Part shown: positions 29,126-36,132 of the stretch, piece after piece
Position numbering within the stretch: the stretch's first letter is position 1
Layout: each line of letters opens with the position of its first letter
DNA from: Aureimonas sp. SA4125
Lineage (GTDB): Bacteria > Pseudomonadota > Alphaproteobacteria > Rhizobiales > Rhizobiaceae
Direction of reading: 5' to 3'
Length of the DNA: 64,000 bases
Assembly (NCBI RefSeq): GCF_019973775.1
Contig: NZ_AP025032.1
Span: 1 to 64,000, forward strand
Program-made: the position numbers and the translations under genes
The notes under the pieces: model-generated
Told to the model about the DNA's origin: nothing
The model's input: only the letters and a program-made list of their open reading frames with translations
Database searches by the model: none

Positions 29126-29317
29126 TCAGGACTTGCGTTCAAACGACCGGACAACTGTCCAATAGAGCCAAAGGATCCGAGCGGCAAGCGCCACAAATAA
29201 GAATCTCGCAACCAATAGTGTTCCGCTGTTTTCTTTCCACGCATGGTAAAAGAGCCAGGGAATCGAGAACCCAAAGAACAGAAAGAAAAGGACCTTGTCT
29301 CGAGCGGTGATCAGCAT
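29126..29317 (-). CDS. small membrane protein, unknown
   Basis: Sixty-three residues with two hydrophobic helices (VLFFLFFGFSIPWLFYHAW and LLVARFLFVALAARILWLYW) and a basic C-terminus. ATG 29317 lies just inside the end of the upstream gene (overlap of seven bases) and is preceded by GGAGAAAGAG. Its lower GC content differs from its neighbours. Last gene in the minus-strand row of small unknown genes. Confidence 0.55.
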   Translation of the reverse strand: MLITARDKVLFFLFFGFSIPWLFYHAWKENSGTLLVARFLFVALAARILWLYWTVVRSFERKS

Positions 29318-29706
29318 TTCTCTTTCTCCTGATAGGCGATCGTGGGGTGCAGGTGGAGCACATGCCATGCCGCCGCCTCGGCGAGGGACATGGCATGGCC
29401 GGAGGTCCTGGCCGGGAGGTCCATGAGGACCGTGCCGCTCCGGCCGATTACCAGAGCGCTCCAAACCCCGGCGACAACGGTTGCGTGGAGGGTCAGCCGC
29501 TCGTCGGCCTCCTCGTCCTCGTAAGGCGTGTCGGCGCCGTGGACGGCGGCGCTCCAGTCGCCCCGGTCCTCCATCCAGACCCCGACTCGAACGTCGCGCC
29601 GGACGGGGACGCCGACCGCGAGCGCGGATTTCTTGGGATCGACGCGTTCGTATCCGACGCTCGCGCGCTTCCAGCGGGCCTTCGCGATGTGAGTGACCTC
29701 GGCCAT
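29311..29706 (-). CDS. unknown soluble protein
   Basis: 131 residues, MAEVTHIAKARWKRASVGYE at the start. A central acidic loop (DTPYEDEEADERLT) separates two beta-rich parts, and the end has a helix (SLAEAAAWHVLHLHP). ATG 29706 is preferred over the open frame to 29802. One base separates it from the upstream gene's end, suggesting co-transcription. No family recognised. Confidence 0.55.
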   Translation of the reverse strand: MAEVTHIAKARWKRASVGYERVDPKKSALAVGVPVRRDVRVGVWMEDRGDWSAAVHGADTPYEDEEADERLTLHATVVAGVWSALVIGRSGTVLMDLPARTSGHAMSLAEAAAWHVLHLHPTIAYQEKEKC

Positions 29707-29707
29707 G

Positions 29708-29941
29708 CTACCGCCCCGCCGGGGCGTAGGACGGGTCCGCGGCGCGCACGATGGCGCGCTGGCGGTCGTCGAGCCGCCCCCACGCAACCGAGGGCGTTTC
29801 ATAGCCCGTGCCGACGAGCTGATCGTGCCGATCGAGGGCGAGGCAGAGCGTGAGCCATTCCGAGCACGATGCCGTGCCGTAGTCTTCGATCGTCCTGTCG
29901 CCCGCCTTGATCGCGGCGAGCGCCTTGGTCTCCATACGCAT
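29708..29941 (-). CDS. unknown small protein
   Basis: Seventy-seven residues, MRMETKALAAIKAGDRTIED then YGTASCSEWLTLCLALDRHD, a probably helical protein with two cysteines. Start ATG 29941 (or 29935) follows GGAGA at suitable distance. It is one of a row of small minus-strand genes between 31.7 and 29.1 kb. Function unknown. Confidence 0.5.
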   Translation of the reverse strand: MRMETKALAAIKAGDRTIEDYGTASCSEWLTLCLALDRHDQLVGTGYETPSVAWGRLDDRQRAIVRAADPSYAPAGR

Positions 29942-30030
29942 GATGCAGTCTCCAGAGGGAACAGCCCCTCGCCGAGCCGTCGCGCAGCGCGACGGCCGGG
30001 ACAGGGGCGGGCAGGATGCCCGCCGCCTCG

Positions 30031-30417
30031 TCAGCCCTTCGCGGCGCGGTAGGCGTTCGTCGCCGCGTCCGCCTCGCGGGCGATCTCGGGATGCCGCGCG
30101 CGAACGCGGTCGGCCCCGTCGCCCGTGCCGCCCCACATGCCGCGGCCGTACTCGTCCATCGCCACCCGCCACCAAGCCTGGCGCGTGCCGTCGAGCGCGA
30201 TGTCGGTGTGGCCCAACGGGATCGCCGCGCCGTGGGTCAGGACGAGGTAAAACCTGGCCATCGCGCGACCGGAGGAGCAGCCCGCCGTCCCGCCCGTCGC
30301 AAAGGCCAGAATCTGGTCGGCGACCGTACCGGATGTCCGGGCTACGGTCTGGAGGTCCAAAGCGTGGCGGATCGCACCCTCGCGGACGCGCGGGCGCATT
30401 GCAGTCTCGATGTCCAT
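30031..30417 (-). CDS. unknown protein, MDIE-start paralogue A
   Basis: 128 residues beginning MDIETAMRPRVREG and containing RFYLVLTHGAAIPLGHTDIA, a beta-rich centre, and an alanine-rich helical end. The start context (TCGATGTCCATGG on the plus strand) and the upstream DNA repeat those of the next gene upstream, pointing to a tandem duplication, although the proteins have since diverged strongly. A run of 12 G (plus strand, 30430-30441) lies between its ribosome-binding site and upstream DNA. Function unknown. Confidence 0.55.
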   Translation of the reverse strand: MDIETAMRPRVREGAIRHALDLQTVARTSGTVADQILAFATGGTAGCSSGRAMARFYLVLTHGAAIPLGHTDIALDGTRQAWWRVAMDEYGRGMWGGTGDGADRVRARHPEIAREADAATNAYRAAKG

Positions 30418-30429
30418 GGGTCTCTCTCC

Positions 30430-30441
30430 GGGGGGGGGGGG
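30430..30441. repeat. homopolymer tract of 12 G
   Basis: Twelve G in a row, 13 bases upstream of the start codon of the minus-strand gene at 30031-30417. Such tracts are prone to slippage and could change expression; a sequencing artefact is also possible. Confidence 0.7.
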
Positions 30442-30454
30442 AACCGCTCCCCGA

Positions 30455-30510
30455 TGCGGCGCCGGTAGTCCCCGGCAGCTTGGTGGAGGGCGGCGGGCCG
30501 CAGCCCGCCG
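30455..30510. repeat. intergenic direct repeat, copy 1, with hairpin
   Basis: TGCGGCGCCGGT followed by a segment like GGCAGCTTGGTGGAGGGCGG and the hairpin GGCGGGC-CGCA-GCCCGCC (30492-30509). Matches 30929-30985 with a few differences. The hairpin directly follows the 3' end of the minus-strand gene at 30520 and may terminate or attenuate its transcript. Confidence 0.65.
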
Positions 30511-30519
30511 GGGTCGTCG

Positions 30520-30900
30520 TCAGGCAGCCTCGCGCTGCTCCCACATCTCGGCGGCGAGGTCTTTCGGCTCCCAGATGTAACGGCGGTAGAGGTCCATCCT
30601 CGCCGCGATGTCGTCGGGCCGGCTCACGACCGAAACCGTGCCTGGCTTCTCGGCGGGCGGGTAGAACATGGCGATCGCCTCGCCGTCGTCCACGCAGAGG
30701 TGGACGGTCCAACCGCGCGGGACGCCGGCAACGTGATCGACGGCGATGCCGGTCATCGTGTGGGGGTATGCGTCCGACCAGAAACGCTGATCCTTGGAGC
30801 GCAGGTTGACGCGCATCCAGTCGGACAGGGTGTGCCACCTGTCGGCATAGGGCGGCCGATCGCCCTCGCGCGAGGGCGTCAGATCTTTCTCGATGTCCAT
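30520..30900 (-). CDS. unknown protein, MDIE-start paralogue B
   Basis: 126 residues beginning MDIEKDLTPSREGDRPPY. It contains WTVHLCVDDGEAIAMFYPPA and ends in a helix with DLAAEMWEQREAA. ATG 30900 has AGAGAGAC upstream. Start region and intergenic DNA duplicate those of the 30031-30417 gene. No family recognised. Confidence 0.55.
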   Translation of the reverse strand: MDIEKDLTPSREGDRPPYADRWHTLSDWMRVNLRSKDQRFWSDAYPHTMTGIAVDHVAGVPRGWTVHLCVDDGEAIAMFYPPAEKPGTVSVVSRPDDIAARMDLYRRYIWEPKDLAAEMWEQREAA

Positions 30901-30928
30901 GGGGTGTCTCTCTGGAACTCCGCGTCCC

Positions 30929-30985
30929 GCTGCGGCGCCGGTCAGCCCGGCGGCTTGGTGAAAGGCGGCGGGCCGTAGCCCGCCG
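30929..30985. repeat. intergenic direct repeat, copy 2, with hairpin
   Basis: Second copy of the element at 30455-30510, ending in the hairpin GGCGGGC-CGTA-GCCCGCC (30967-30984). The loop differs by one base while the stem is intact, which suggests selection for the structure. Confidence 0.65.
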
Positions 30986-30991
30986 GGAACG

Positions 30992-31261
30992 CTAGAACGA
31001 GCCGTCGTCGGCGGCGCGATCGCGTGCGGCCTGCTGGTGCTGGACCCGGCGTACGAGGTCGTCGGCATCCAGGTCCTCCGGGACCAAGCGTCCGCCGAGG
31101 TAGAGGCGCACGGAGTCCACGGCGGCGAAGTCGGCATCTTCCTCGCGACGAACGTAGATGCCGACATCGACGAAAGGCCGTCCGCCGACGCGGCCGCATC
31201 CCTCCGTCATGTAGCGGGTGTCGCCGACTTCGCAGCCGTCGTTCTGAGTCGAAACGCGCAT
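30992..31261 (-). CDS. unknown small protein
   Basis: Eighty-nine residues starting MRVSTQNDGCEVGDTRYMTE, with a beta-rich N-terminal half (GGRPFVDVGIYVRREED) and the segment SVRLYLGGRLVPEDLDADDL. The C-terminus is charged. Its ATG overlaps the stop of the upstream gene (TGATG), so the two are coupled. Function unknown. Confidence 0.55.
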   Translation of the reverse strand: MRVSTQNDGCEVGDTRYMTEGCGRVGGRPFVDVGIYVRREEDADFAAVDSVRLYLGGRLVPEDLDADDLVRRVQHQQAARDRAADDGSF

Positions 31262-31677
31262 CAGGCCACCTCTTCCGTTGGAGCGGCCTTCGCGAAATCA
31301 CGGGCGGCGCGTAGCGCCTGGGCGGCGGTGCCGTGCCACTCGACGGTCATCTCGTCGATGCCGTCCTTGGCGAGGATGAGGTAGAAGCGGCGGTCGGGAA
31401 TGCGGCGTCCACGACCCGTCATGTAGTCGCCGCCGAACTCCAGCACCTGTCCCGGCTGCACGTCGGTGAGGTCCACCGTCGCTCCGCGGGCGGCAAGGAA
31501 GCGCCGCTCCATGCGAGCCGCGTTCGGACCAGTGAGGACGGCAGCCCAATTTCTCCCGCGTTTGTGCCGCTCGTACGCGGGGTTTTCGAGAGCACCGCCG
31601 TCCAGGGCGATCACTTCGCCCCGCCCCGTCGTCTGCGCCGCGTCGCCCGCGGCCTGCATGTCGTCCACGTCGGACAT
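31261..31677 (-). CDS. unknown protein, first of small-gene row
   Basis: 138 residues. After an acidic start (MSDVDDMQAAGDAAQTTGRG) come VIALDGGALENPAYERHKRG and a central RRIPDRRFYLILAKDGIDEM. The FYLIL strand recalls FYLVL in the 30031 gene, so they may be distant relatives. The AT-rich DNA upstream (31740-31860) probably holds the promoter for the whole row 31677-29126. Function unknown; accessory genes at such positions on plasmids often act in host takeover. Confidence 0.55.
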   Translation of the reverse strand: MSDVDDMQAAGDAAQTTGRGEVIALDGGALENPAYERHKRGRNWAAVLTGPNAARMERRFLAARGATVDLTDVQPGQVLEFGGDYMTGRGRRIPDRRFYLILAKDGIDEMTVEWHGTAAQALRAARDFAKAAPTEEVA

Positions 31678-32164
31678 CGCAAAACTCCTTTCTGATCCAT
31701 CGATCGACGGACTTGCCTGCGACCAAGCGGCTCCGTCCTTTCAAGATGCACATCAGAACATCCTTCGTCCAGGCCAAAAATGAGAAATATGGGATCAGTT
31801 TCAATATGGTTAACGGCCATCCTGTCTCCCAAATCCAAGGCAGAGGTAAGACTACATTGTTGACATGAGCGGTCCTCATTCTGAGGCATTGCATCGAGAT
31901 GAGCGTTATGTCGGCGGAGTAAGCATGGCGAATACTTCACCCGAATCCTTTGCATGAACCGAATACAAGGATTCAAATCAGGTCCCTCGAAGGATTCGCA
32001 GGGGTTCGAGCCGCGACGGTCCTGGCCGCGGCAAGGATTCGTCGCGGCGGACTGCGTGACGATCTTGCCGACAGACGGCATCCCGACTGACGCGGCCGGA
32101 CGGTCTCAGTGGTACGAGGTCGCCAGAACCGAGAGTGTTCCCGAGCGCGTGAACTTTTTTTCGA
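31678..32164. promoter_or_regulatory. AT-rich upstream region of small-gene row
   Basis: About 490 bases without a gene. The part at 31740-31870 is much more AT-rich than the surroundings and contains candidate minus-strand promoter hexamers (TTAACC and ATATTT about 17 bases apart). The other end carries the AAGGATTC repeats. Confidence 0.4.
31943..32040. repeat. AAGGATTC octamer cluster
   Basis: AAGGATTC occurs at 31967, 31990 and 32033, and its inverse GAATCCTT at 31943. Four perfect octamers in 98 bases is far above chance. Starts are 23 and 43 bases apart, near whole helical turns, as for protein-binding iterons or operators. Confidence 0.55.
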
Positions 32165-32554
32165 TCAGGCCTCGCCCGCCATCCGCTTTGGCTTGATGAG
32201 GGTCGGCCGCAGGGATCCGGAACGGCAGCGAGCGCGGACGGTCCCCGGCACCCCGCCCCGTCCAGTGAAGGCGGCGGCGAGGGCGGACATGATCTGCGCG
32301 GCGCCGGGCGCGTCGGTCGCAAGGATCATGAGGGCGGCATCGGCAAGGGCAGCGCGGATCGCGTCGTCCGTCGCCAGCGGCGAACCGTCCGCGGATGCCG
32401 CGCGCTGCCGTTCCCGGGACGTGCGCTTGGCCTCGCGCATGTACGCGCGGCGCTCGTCGGCGGGCAGGTCGCGGACGGCGGTCGGTCGCGCTGCCTGCCG
32501 GGCGGCAACGGCCTCGTAGAGGGCGTGGAGAGGGTCGGTCGGCGGGGAGATCAT
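32165..32554 (-). CDS. unknown basic protein
   Basis: 129 residues. MISPPTDPLHALYEAVAARQ is followed by a very basic helix (AYMREAKRTSRERQRAAS), an alanine-rich hydrophobic helix pair (AALADAALMILATDAPGA) and a basic tail (RPTLIKPKRMAGEA). ATG 32554 was chosen because the open frame to 32641 would read through the palindromic operator. A DNA-binding role is possible from its charge. It is divergent from the replication initiator region. Confidence 0.5.
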   Translation of the reverse strand: MISPPTDPLHALYEAVAARQAARPTAVRDLPADERRAYMREAKRTSRERQRAASADGSPLATDDAIRAALADAALMILATDAPGAAQIMSALAAAFTGRGGVPGTVRARCRSGSLRPTLIKPKRMAGEA

Positions 32555-32613
32555 GGGCGGATTCCTCGATCGTGTCGAAGAATGGTGCGGGCCGGATGAG
32601 CCAGATGCAATCT

Positions 32614-32633
32614 GTGTTTGACATGTCAAACAC
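32614..32633. promoter_or_regulatory. perfect 20-bp palindrome, likely operator
   Basis: GTGTTTGACATGTCAAACAC is its own reverse complement and includes TTGACA on both strands, so it could overlap a -35 element. It lies about 60 bp upstream of the minus-strand gene at 32554. A dimeric helix-turn-helix repressor would bind such a site; no such gene is recognised next to it. Confidence 0.65.
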
Positions 32634-32732
32634 GATTTCAAAAATCGGCACTGAAGCTTGGGCCGGGCGGGAGAGGGTGTCGGGGCGTGGAGGCCTTGTC
32701 AGGCCCGTAGTGGCGGGAGTGGTGCGGGCGCA

Positions 32733-32954
32733 GGGCCGCAGGCCCGAGCCACGGTCCCGCCGCGGAGCGGCTTGACAAGGGCGGAGCGCTTCCAAGCTTT
32801 CGCAACCGGGGATGGACTGGACAAGGGCCGCAGGCCCGCCGACCTGCCCATCCCCGGACTAGCCTCGCGGCAATGAGCGATGTGTCCCCGTCCGGCCGAA
32901 GGCCGGACCTGGCCTACTTCCCGTGCGCCGCAGGCGCACAGCGCCGAAGGCGCT
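32733..32954. repeat. five hairpins with GCA or GAA triloops
   Basis: Perfect hairpins: GGGCC-GCA-GGCCC at 32733 and 32825, GTCCGGCC-GAA-GGCCGGAC at 32890, GTGCGCC-GCA-GGCGCAC at 32923, and AGCGCC-GAA-GGCGCT at 32940. GNA triloops make unusually stable DNA hairpins. The cluster sits just before the iterons and initiator gene, where single-strand initiation sites occur in RSF1010-type plasmids. Confidence 0.65.
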
Positions 32955-32959
32955 TACCC

Positions 32960-33268
32960 GCTTTCTGTGTCGGGGGTCGGGCTTGGCGCGAAAAGCCTTG
33001 CTCAGCAACGCCACGTCAACGGTTTATTGTCACACATCTAACGAACCATCCGACGTTTAATCGCATATCTAACGTCTCCGCTCTTCCCTCGTCCAACGGC
33101 ACCGCCACGGCCGCAGAACCGTCCGCGCCGCTGAAACGAGCCTGGGCTTGCATGCTTTCTGTATCGGGTGTCGGGCTGGGCGCGAAAAGCCTTGTCCAGC
33201 AAAGCCGCGTCAACGGTTTATCGTCACACATCTAACGACTCGCCGTGCGTTTGATCGCACATCTAACG
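32960..33268. repeat. iteron-type replication origin with 115-bp direct repeat
   Basis: A 115-bp unit (32960-33074) recurs at 33154-33268, offset 194. Each carries CGCGAAAAGCCTTG, GTCAACGGTTTAT and two iterons TC(A/G)CA(C/T)ATCTAACG: at 33030, 33061, 33224 and 33255. Within each unit the iterons start exactly 31 bases apart, about three helical turns. The array ends about 90 bp before the initiator gene, the classical layout of an iteron-regulated plasmid origin. Confidence 0.8.
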
Positions 33269-33358
33269 CCCTTGCGCCTGCCTCCGATCTGCTTCAGCAT
33301 TTGATCGTAGGCCAACTCGATCGACGCGACGAGAAGGCGCGATCGGGAAGGGAATGAG

Positions 33359-35251
33359 ATGAGTGTAGGGCACCGCCGCCGAAGGGCGCGTCTGCCGGCC
33401 GCGGTACTGGCCGAGGCGGCATCCGTTGCCCTCGTCGCTGACGGGTACGACGAGCCGAAGTTGGTTGAGGGGCTGTTCGCTCCTGCATCGCGCGGCGCAC
33501 TCGTCGAAGCGTTCGCCGATGGCGGCTCCTTCGACCGCGTTGCCCCCGAGACCCCGCGTCCCGCCGAGATGCTGGAAACCGTCACGGTGTCCGGCGGCGC
33601 CTCGTTGACGGCCCAGGACCTCGCGCTGCACGAGTTCCTCGTCGCCTCGGCCTACGAGGCCGCTCTCGCCGCTTCCGAAGCGGGCGACGCCTTCCGCATC
33701 GTCGGGCGGGAGATGCGCATCCCGATGCGGTGGATTCTGCGGTTCCTCGGGCCGTCCGTGCGGCGGACGCATGTCCTGAAGTCCCTCGCTGCCCTTCGCT
33801 CCACGACGGTCTCCTATGGCCTGTCCGGCGGACGACGGTACACCGACGTTCCAATGCTCGTCGGCTGGGCTGAGGAGGACGCGAGCGCCGGGTCCGATGT
33901 CGTGGCCTACAGCTTGCCGAGTCCTGTCTGGCACCTCATGGCCGTCCAACCACGCTACGCCTATCTCGAACTCGCCGCGCTCGCCGGGATGGGGACACGG
34001 TACGGCATCTACCTCTACCGCCGCCTCGCGCTGCGCACGAACCTGGAGAAGTGGACACTCGACGAGACACCTCTCCGGATCGAGCTCACGCCCGAGGATG
34101 CCGCGAGCTGGATCGGGTACGAGGCCCGGCCGATCGTGGCGAGCCGCCTGACGACGACGTTGAAGCGTGCGGTGCAGGACATGGGATCGGTGCGGCGGTT
34201 CCAGGTCGAATGGTGCGACCCCGTGACCAAGCCGGGGCGCGGGGCGCCGGTCGCCCGATACGCGCTGAGCGTCACCCTCCGCCCGCCGGGGCGCCACGAG
34301 GTGCAGCCCGTGTTCGTGGACCGTGCGATCGTGCCTGTCGTCGGGGGCATGGACGTGCCGGAATACCAGGTGTCCGACGTCGTGTGGCGCAAGATCGACG
34401 CATTGGCGCGGAGGCAGCGCGTCTTCGCCCATCACGCCTACGTCCCGGACGCTTGGTTCGTCGCTCTTCAGGAGGCGCTGGTCGGCACGCCCGTCACCAA
34501 CGACTTCGGCAAGCGGGAGTACCGCGGCCACGCCCTGATGGAGGCCATCCGCAAGCTCACTGCGGACGAGGCCGCCTATCGCTGGGCGGTCGAGGAACTG
34601 CGCAACCCCGACCTCATCCTCTTGTCGGAGGCGGTCGGGTCCGACCGCGCGGCCGAACTCACCCGGGAAGCCAAGCGCGCGCGGTTCGAGCGGGTCAACG
34701 ACAGACGGTTCGGTGTCGACCGCAAGAAGAGGCACCGTCCGGAACGACGGACGCTGGAGGTTCAGGCCGATCGGGCGAAGCGAGCTCGCGAGGAGCGGGC
34801 TGCCGAGAGGCGGCGTCGCTGGCCCGAGGCGAACGTGATCTATCTCGAAATGTCCCGACCGGACGATCCTGATCGCGAGGTGGCAAGGCTCCGGCGACAC
34901 CGCTGGTCCGGCGACACGCTGCGGCTGCTACGCATCCGGTACAGTGTCGGGCCAGAGTTCGTTATGCATGAGGTCGGCGGCGTCCCGGCGACGCTCGACG
35001 ATGTCGAGGCGTTCCTTACCGGGGACGACCGGACGGCGTGGACCGCCCACTACGTCGCCGATCCGCGCCTGCTGCCGGCGACGCCCGTTACGTCGATCAA
35101 GAGGAAAATCGCTCCGTCCCCTGCCTTGGCCGAGGACGAGCCGCAGAGGATGGCGGATTGGGAGAGCGACTACCTGTTCGGCGACATCGAGGCACCCGAT
35201 GCGATCGATTTCGACGACGACATGGAGACGACGGATGACATCCCGTTCTGA
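33359..35251 (+). CDS. Rep_3-like plasmid replication initiator
   Basis: A 630-residue protein. The middle fits the double winged-helix initiator fold: LPSPVWHLMAVQPRYAYLEL, then MGTRYGIYLYRRLALRTNLE, then PLRIELTPEDAASWIG, matching the order of Rep_3-type initiators, which bind iterons and open the origin. The C-terminal 250 residues are unusual: a basic coiled region (RAKRAREERAAERRRRWPE), then an acidic tail (DAIDFDDDMETTDDIPF). The start at 33359 follows GGGAATG; four iterons lie directly upstream. Identity as initiator rests on both fold cues and iterons; sequence similarity to named families is weak. Confidence 0.7.
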   Translation: MSVGHRRRRARLPAAVLAEAASVALVADGYDEPKLVEGLFAPASRGALVEAFADGGSFDRVAPETPRPAEMLETVTVSGGASLTAQDLALHEFLVASAYEAALAASEAGDAFRIVGREMRIPMRWILRFLGPSVRRTHVLKSLAALRSTTVSYGLSGGRRYTDVPMLVGWAEEDASAGSDVVAYSLPSPVWHLMAVQPRYAYLELAALAGMGTRYGIYLYRRLALRTNLEKWTLDETPLRIELTPEDAASWIGYEARPIVASRLTTTLKRAVQDMGSVRRFQVEWCDPVTKPGRGAPVARYALSVTLRPPGRHEVQPVFVDRAIVPVVGGMDVPEYQVSDVVWRKIDALARRQRVFAHHAYVPDAWFVALQEALVGTPVTNDFGKREYRGHALMEAIRKLTADEAAYRWAVEELRNPDLILLSEAVGSDRAAELTREAKRARFERVNDRRFGVDRKKRHRPERRTLEVQADRAKRAREERAAERRRRWPEANVIYLEMSRPDDPDREVARLRRHRWSGDTLRLLRIRYSVGPEFVMHEVGGVPATLDDVEAFLTGDDRTAWTAHYVADPRLLPATPVTSIKRKIAPSPALAEDEPQRMADWESDYLFGDIEAPDAIDFDDDMETTDDIPF

Positions 35252-35394
35252 GGCGAGGCCCGTTATGGTGTTAGCGCTTTCGGCAACGATCCATCCCACG
35301 TCCGACGTAACGAACATCTCCACTACGAGATGGGGGCCGACTTTGGTTTCGCAATTCAAACCAGAGGTTCGGCATGAGACCGAAAGGGCGCGAG

Positions 35395-36120
35395 TTAAGT
35401 ATCGAGCATGTCCCAGTCGTCGCCCAAAACCCATCGCAAGGCGCTCAACTTGCCATTGATCATGCCCCACTCGAAATCGTCCCAAGGGCCGAGGTCGTCG
35501 GGATACTTGGCCTCTACACGTTCGGCGGCTTTCAAAGCGCCTTCCCAAATATCGCGAACGACCACGTCCTGAGGGTAGCGACTCCCGGGCTTCCAATCGA
35601 CCTTCTCGACGATCTTGATCCGACCGGACTCGACACCGTTCCTCAAGCCCCAATGTCGATTGTACCAAACTTTGTCGAAGAGCTCATCGATGGCAGCTAA
35701 GATCTCCGAAAGGCGCTTAGGCTCTTCGAACGACTCCATGTCTACATCGGGAAAATCGACGAACCAGTCTGGTGCGTGACCAGTCAGGACCTCCTGGAGA
35801 TTCACCGAGAATGCGACGTCTTCCTCCTTGAATATGTCCTCAATGTCTGGGTGGGGATGGCGGCGGTCAGTTCCGCTAAAATCATGGTGGTTGTCGGTGA
35901 CGAAGGCGAAGGTGACACCCGCCCCTCGTTCAGCCTTGACGACATCTGCGAAGGTCTCGATCAGGATGGCATCATCAACGCTGTTCTTCGACTTGTGAAA
36001 GGGTGCCCGCTTCTCGATCGCCCTAGTGGCAGCCTTGATCTTCAGGGAGTCCGTCGTCTCCTCGACATGGGATGTGGCTAGTTCCAGCCATATGCAAGTG
36101 TCGATCAGGAGGCGCATCAT
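35395..36120 (-). CDS. PIN-like (DUF4935-type) protein with apparent internal deletion
   Basis: 241 residues. The start RLLIDTCIWLELATS and the later KNSVDDAILIETFADV and FAFVTDNHHDFSG are typical of the DUF4935 PIN-like family, whose acidic residues form a nuclease site. In relatives about 80-90 residues separate the first motif from the APFHKxKNSxxDA part; here only about 30 do, so a segment appears to be lost in frame. The protein may be inactive. It may be a toxin or defence component. It lies between the initiator and recombinase genes, with lower GC than the neighbours. Confidence 0.6.
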   Translation of the reverse strand: MMRLLIDTCIWLELATSHVEETTDSLKIKAATRAIEKRAPFHKSKNSVDDAILIETFADVVKAERGAGVTFAFVTDNHHDFSGTDRRHPHPDIEDIFKEEDVAFSVNLQEVLTGHAPDWFVDFPDVDMESFEEPKRLSEILAAIDELFDKVWYNRHWGLRNGVESGRIKIVEKVDWKPGSRYPQDVVVRDIWEGALKAAERVEAKYPDDLGPWDDFEWGMINGKLSALRWVLGDDWDMLDT

Positions 36121-36132
36121 TCTGAGGATGTA

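Noticed and set aside
32873..33235. Open frame across the origin region
   Set aside because: It spans both 115-bp direct repeats and triloop hairpins, repeats its own peptide because of them, and has no ribosome-binding site or family features.
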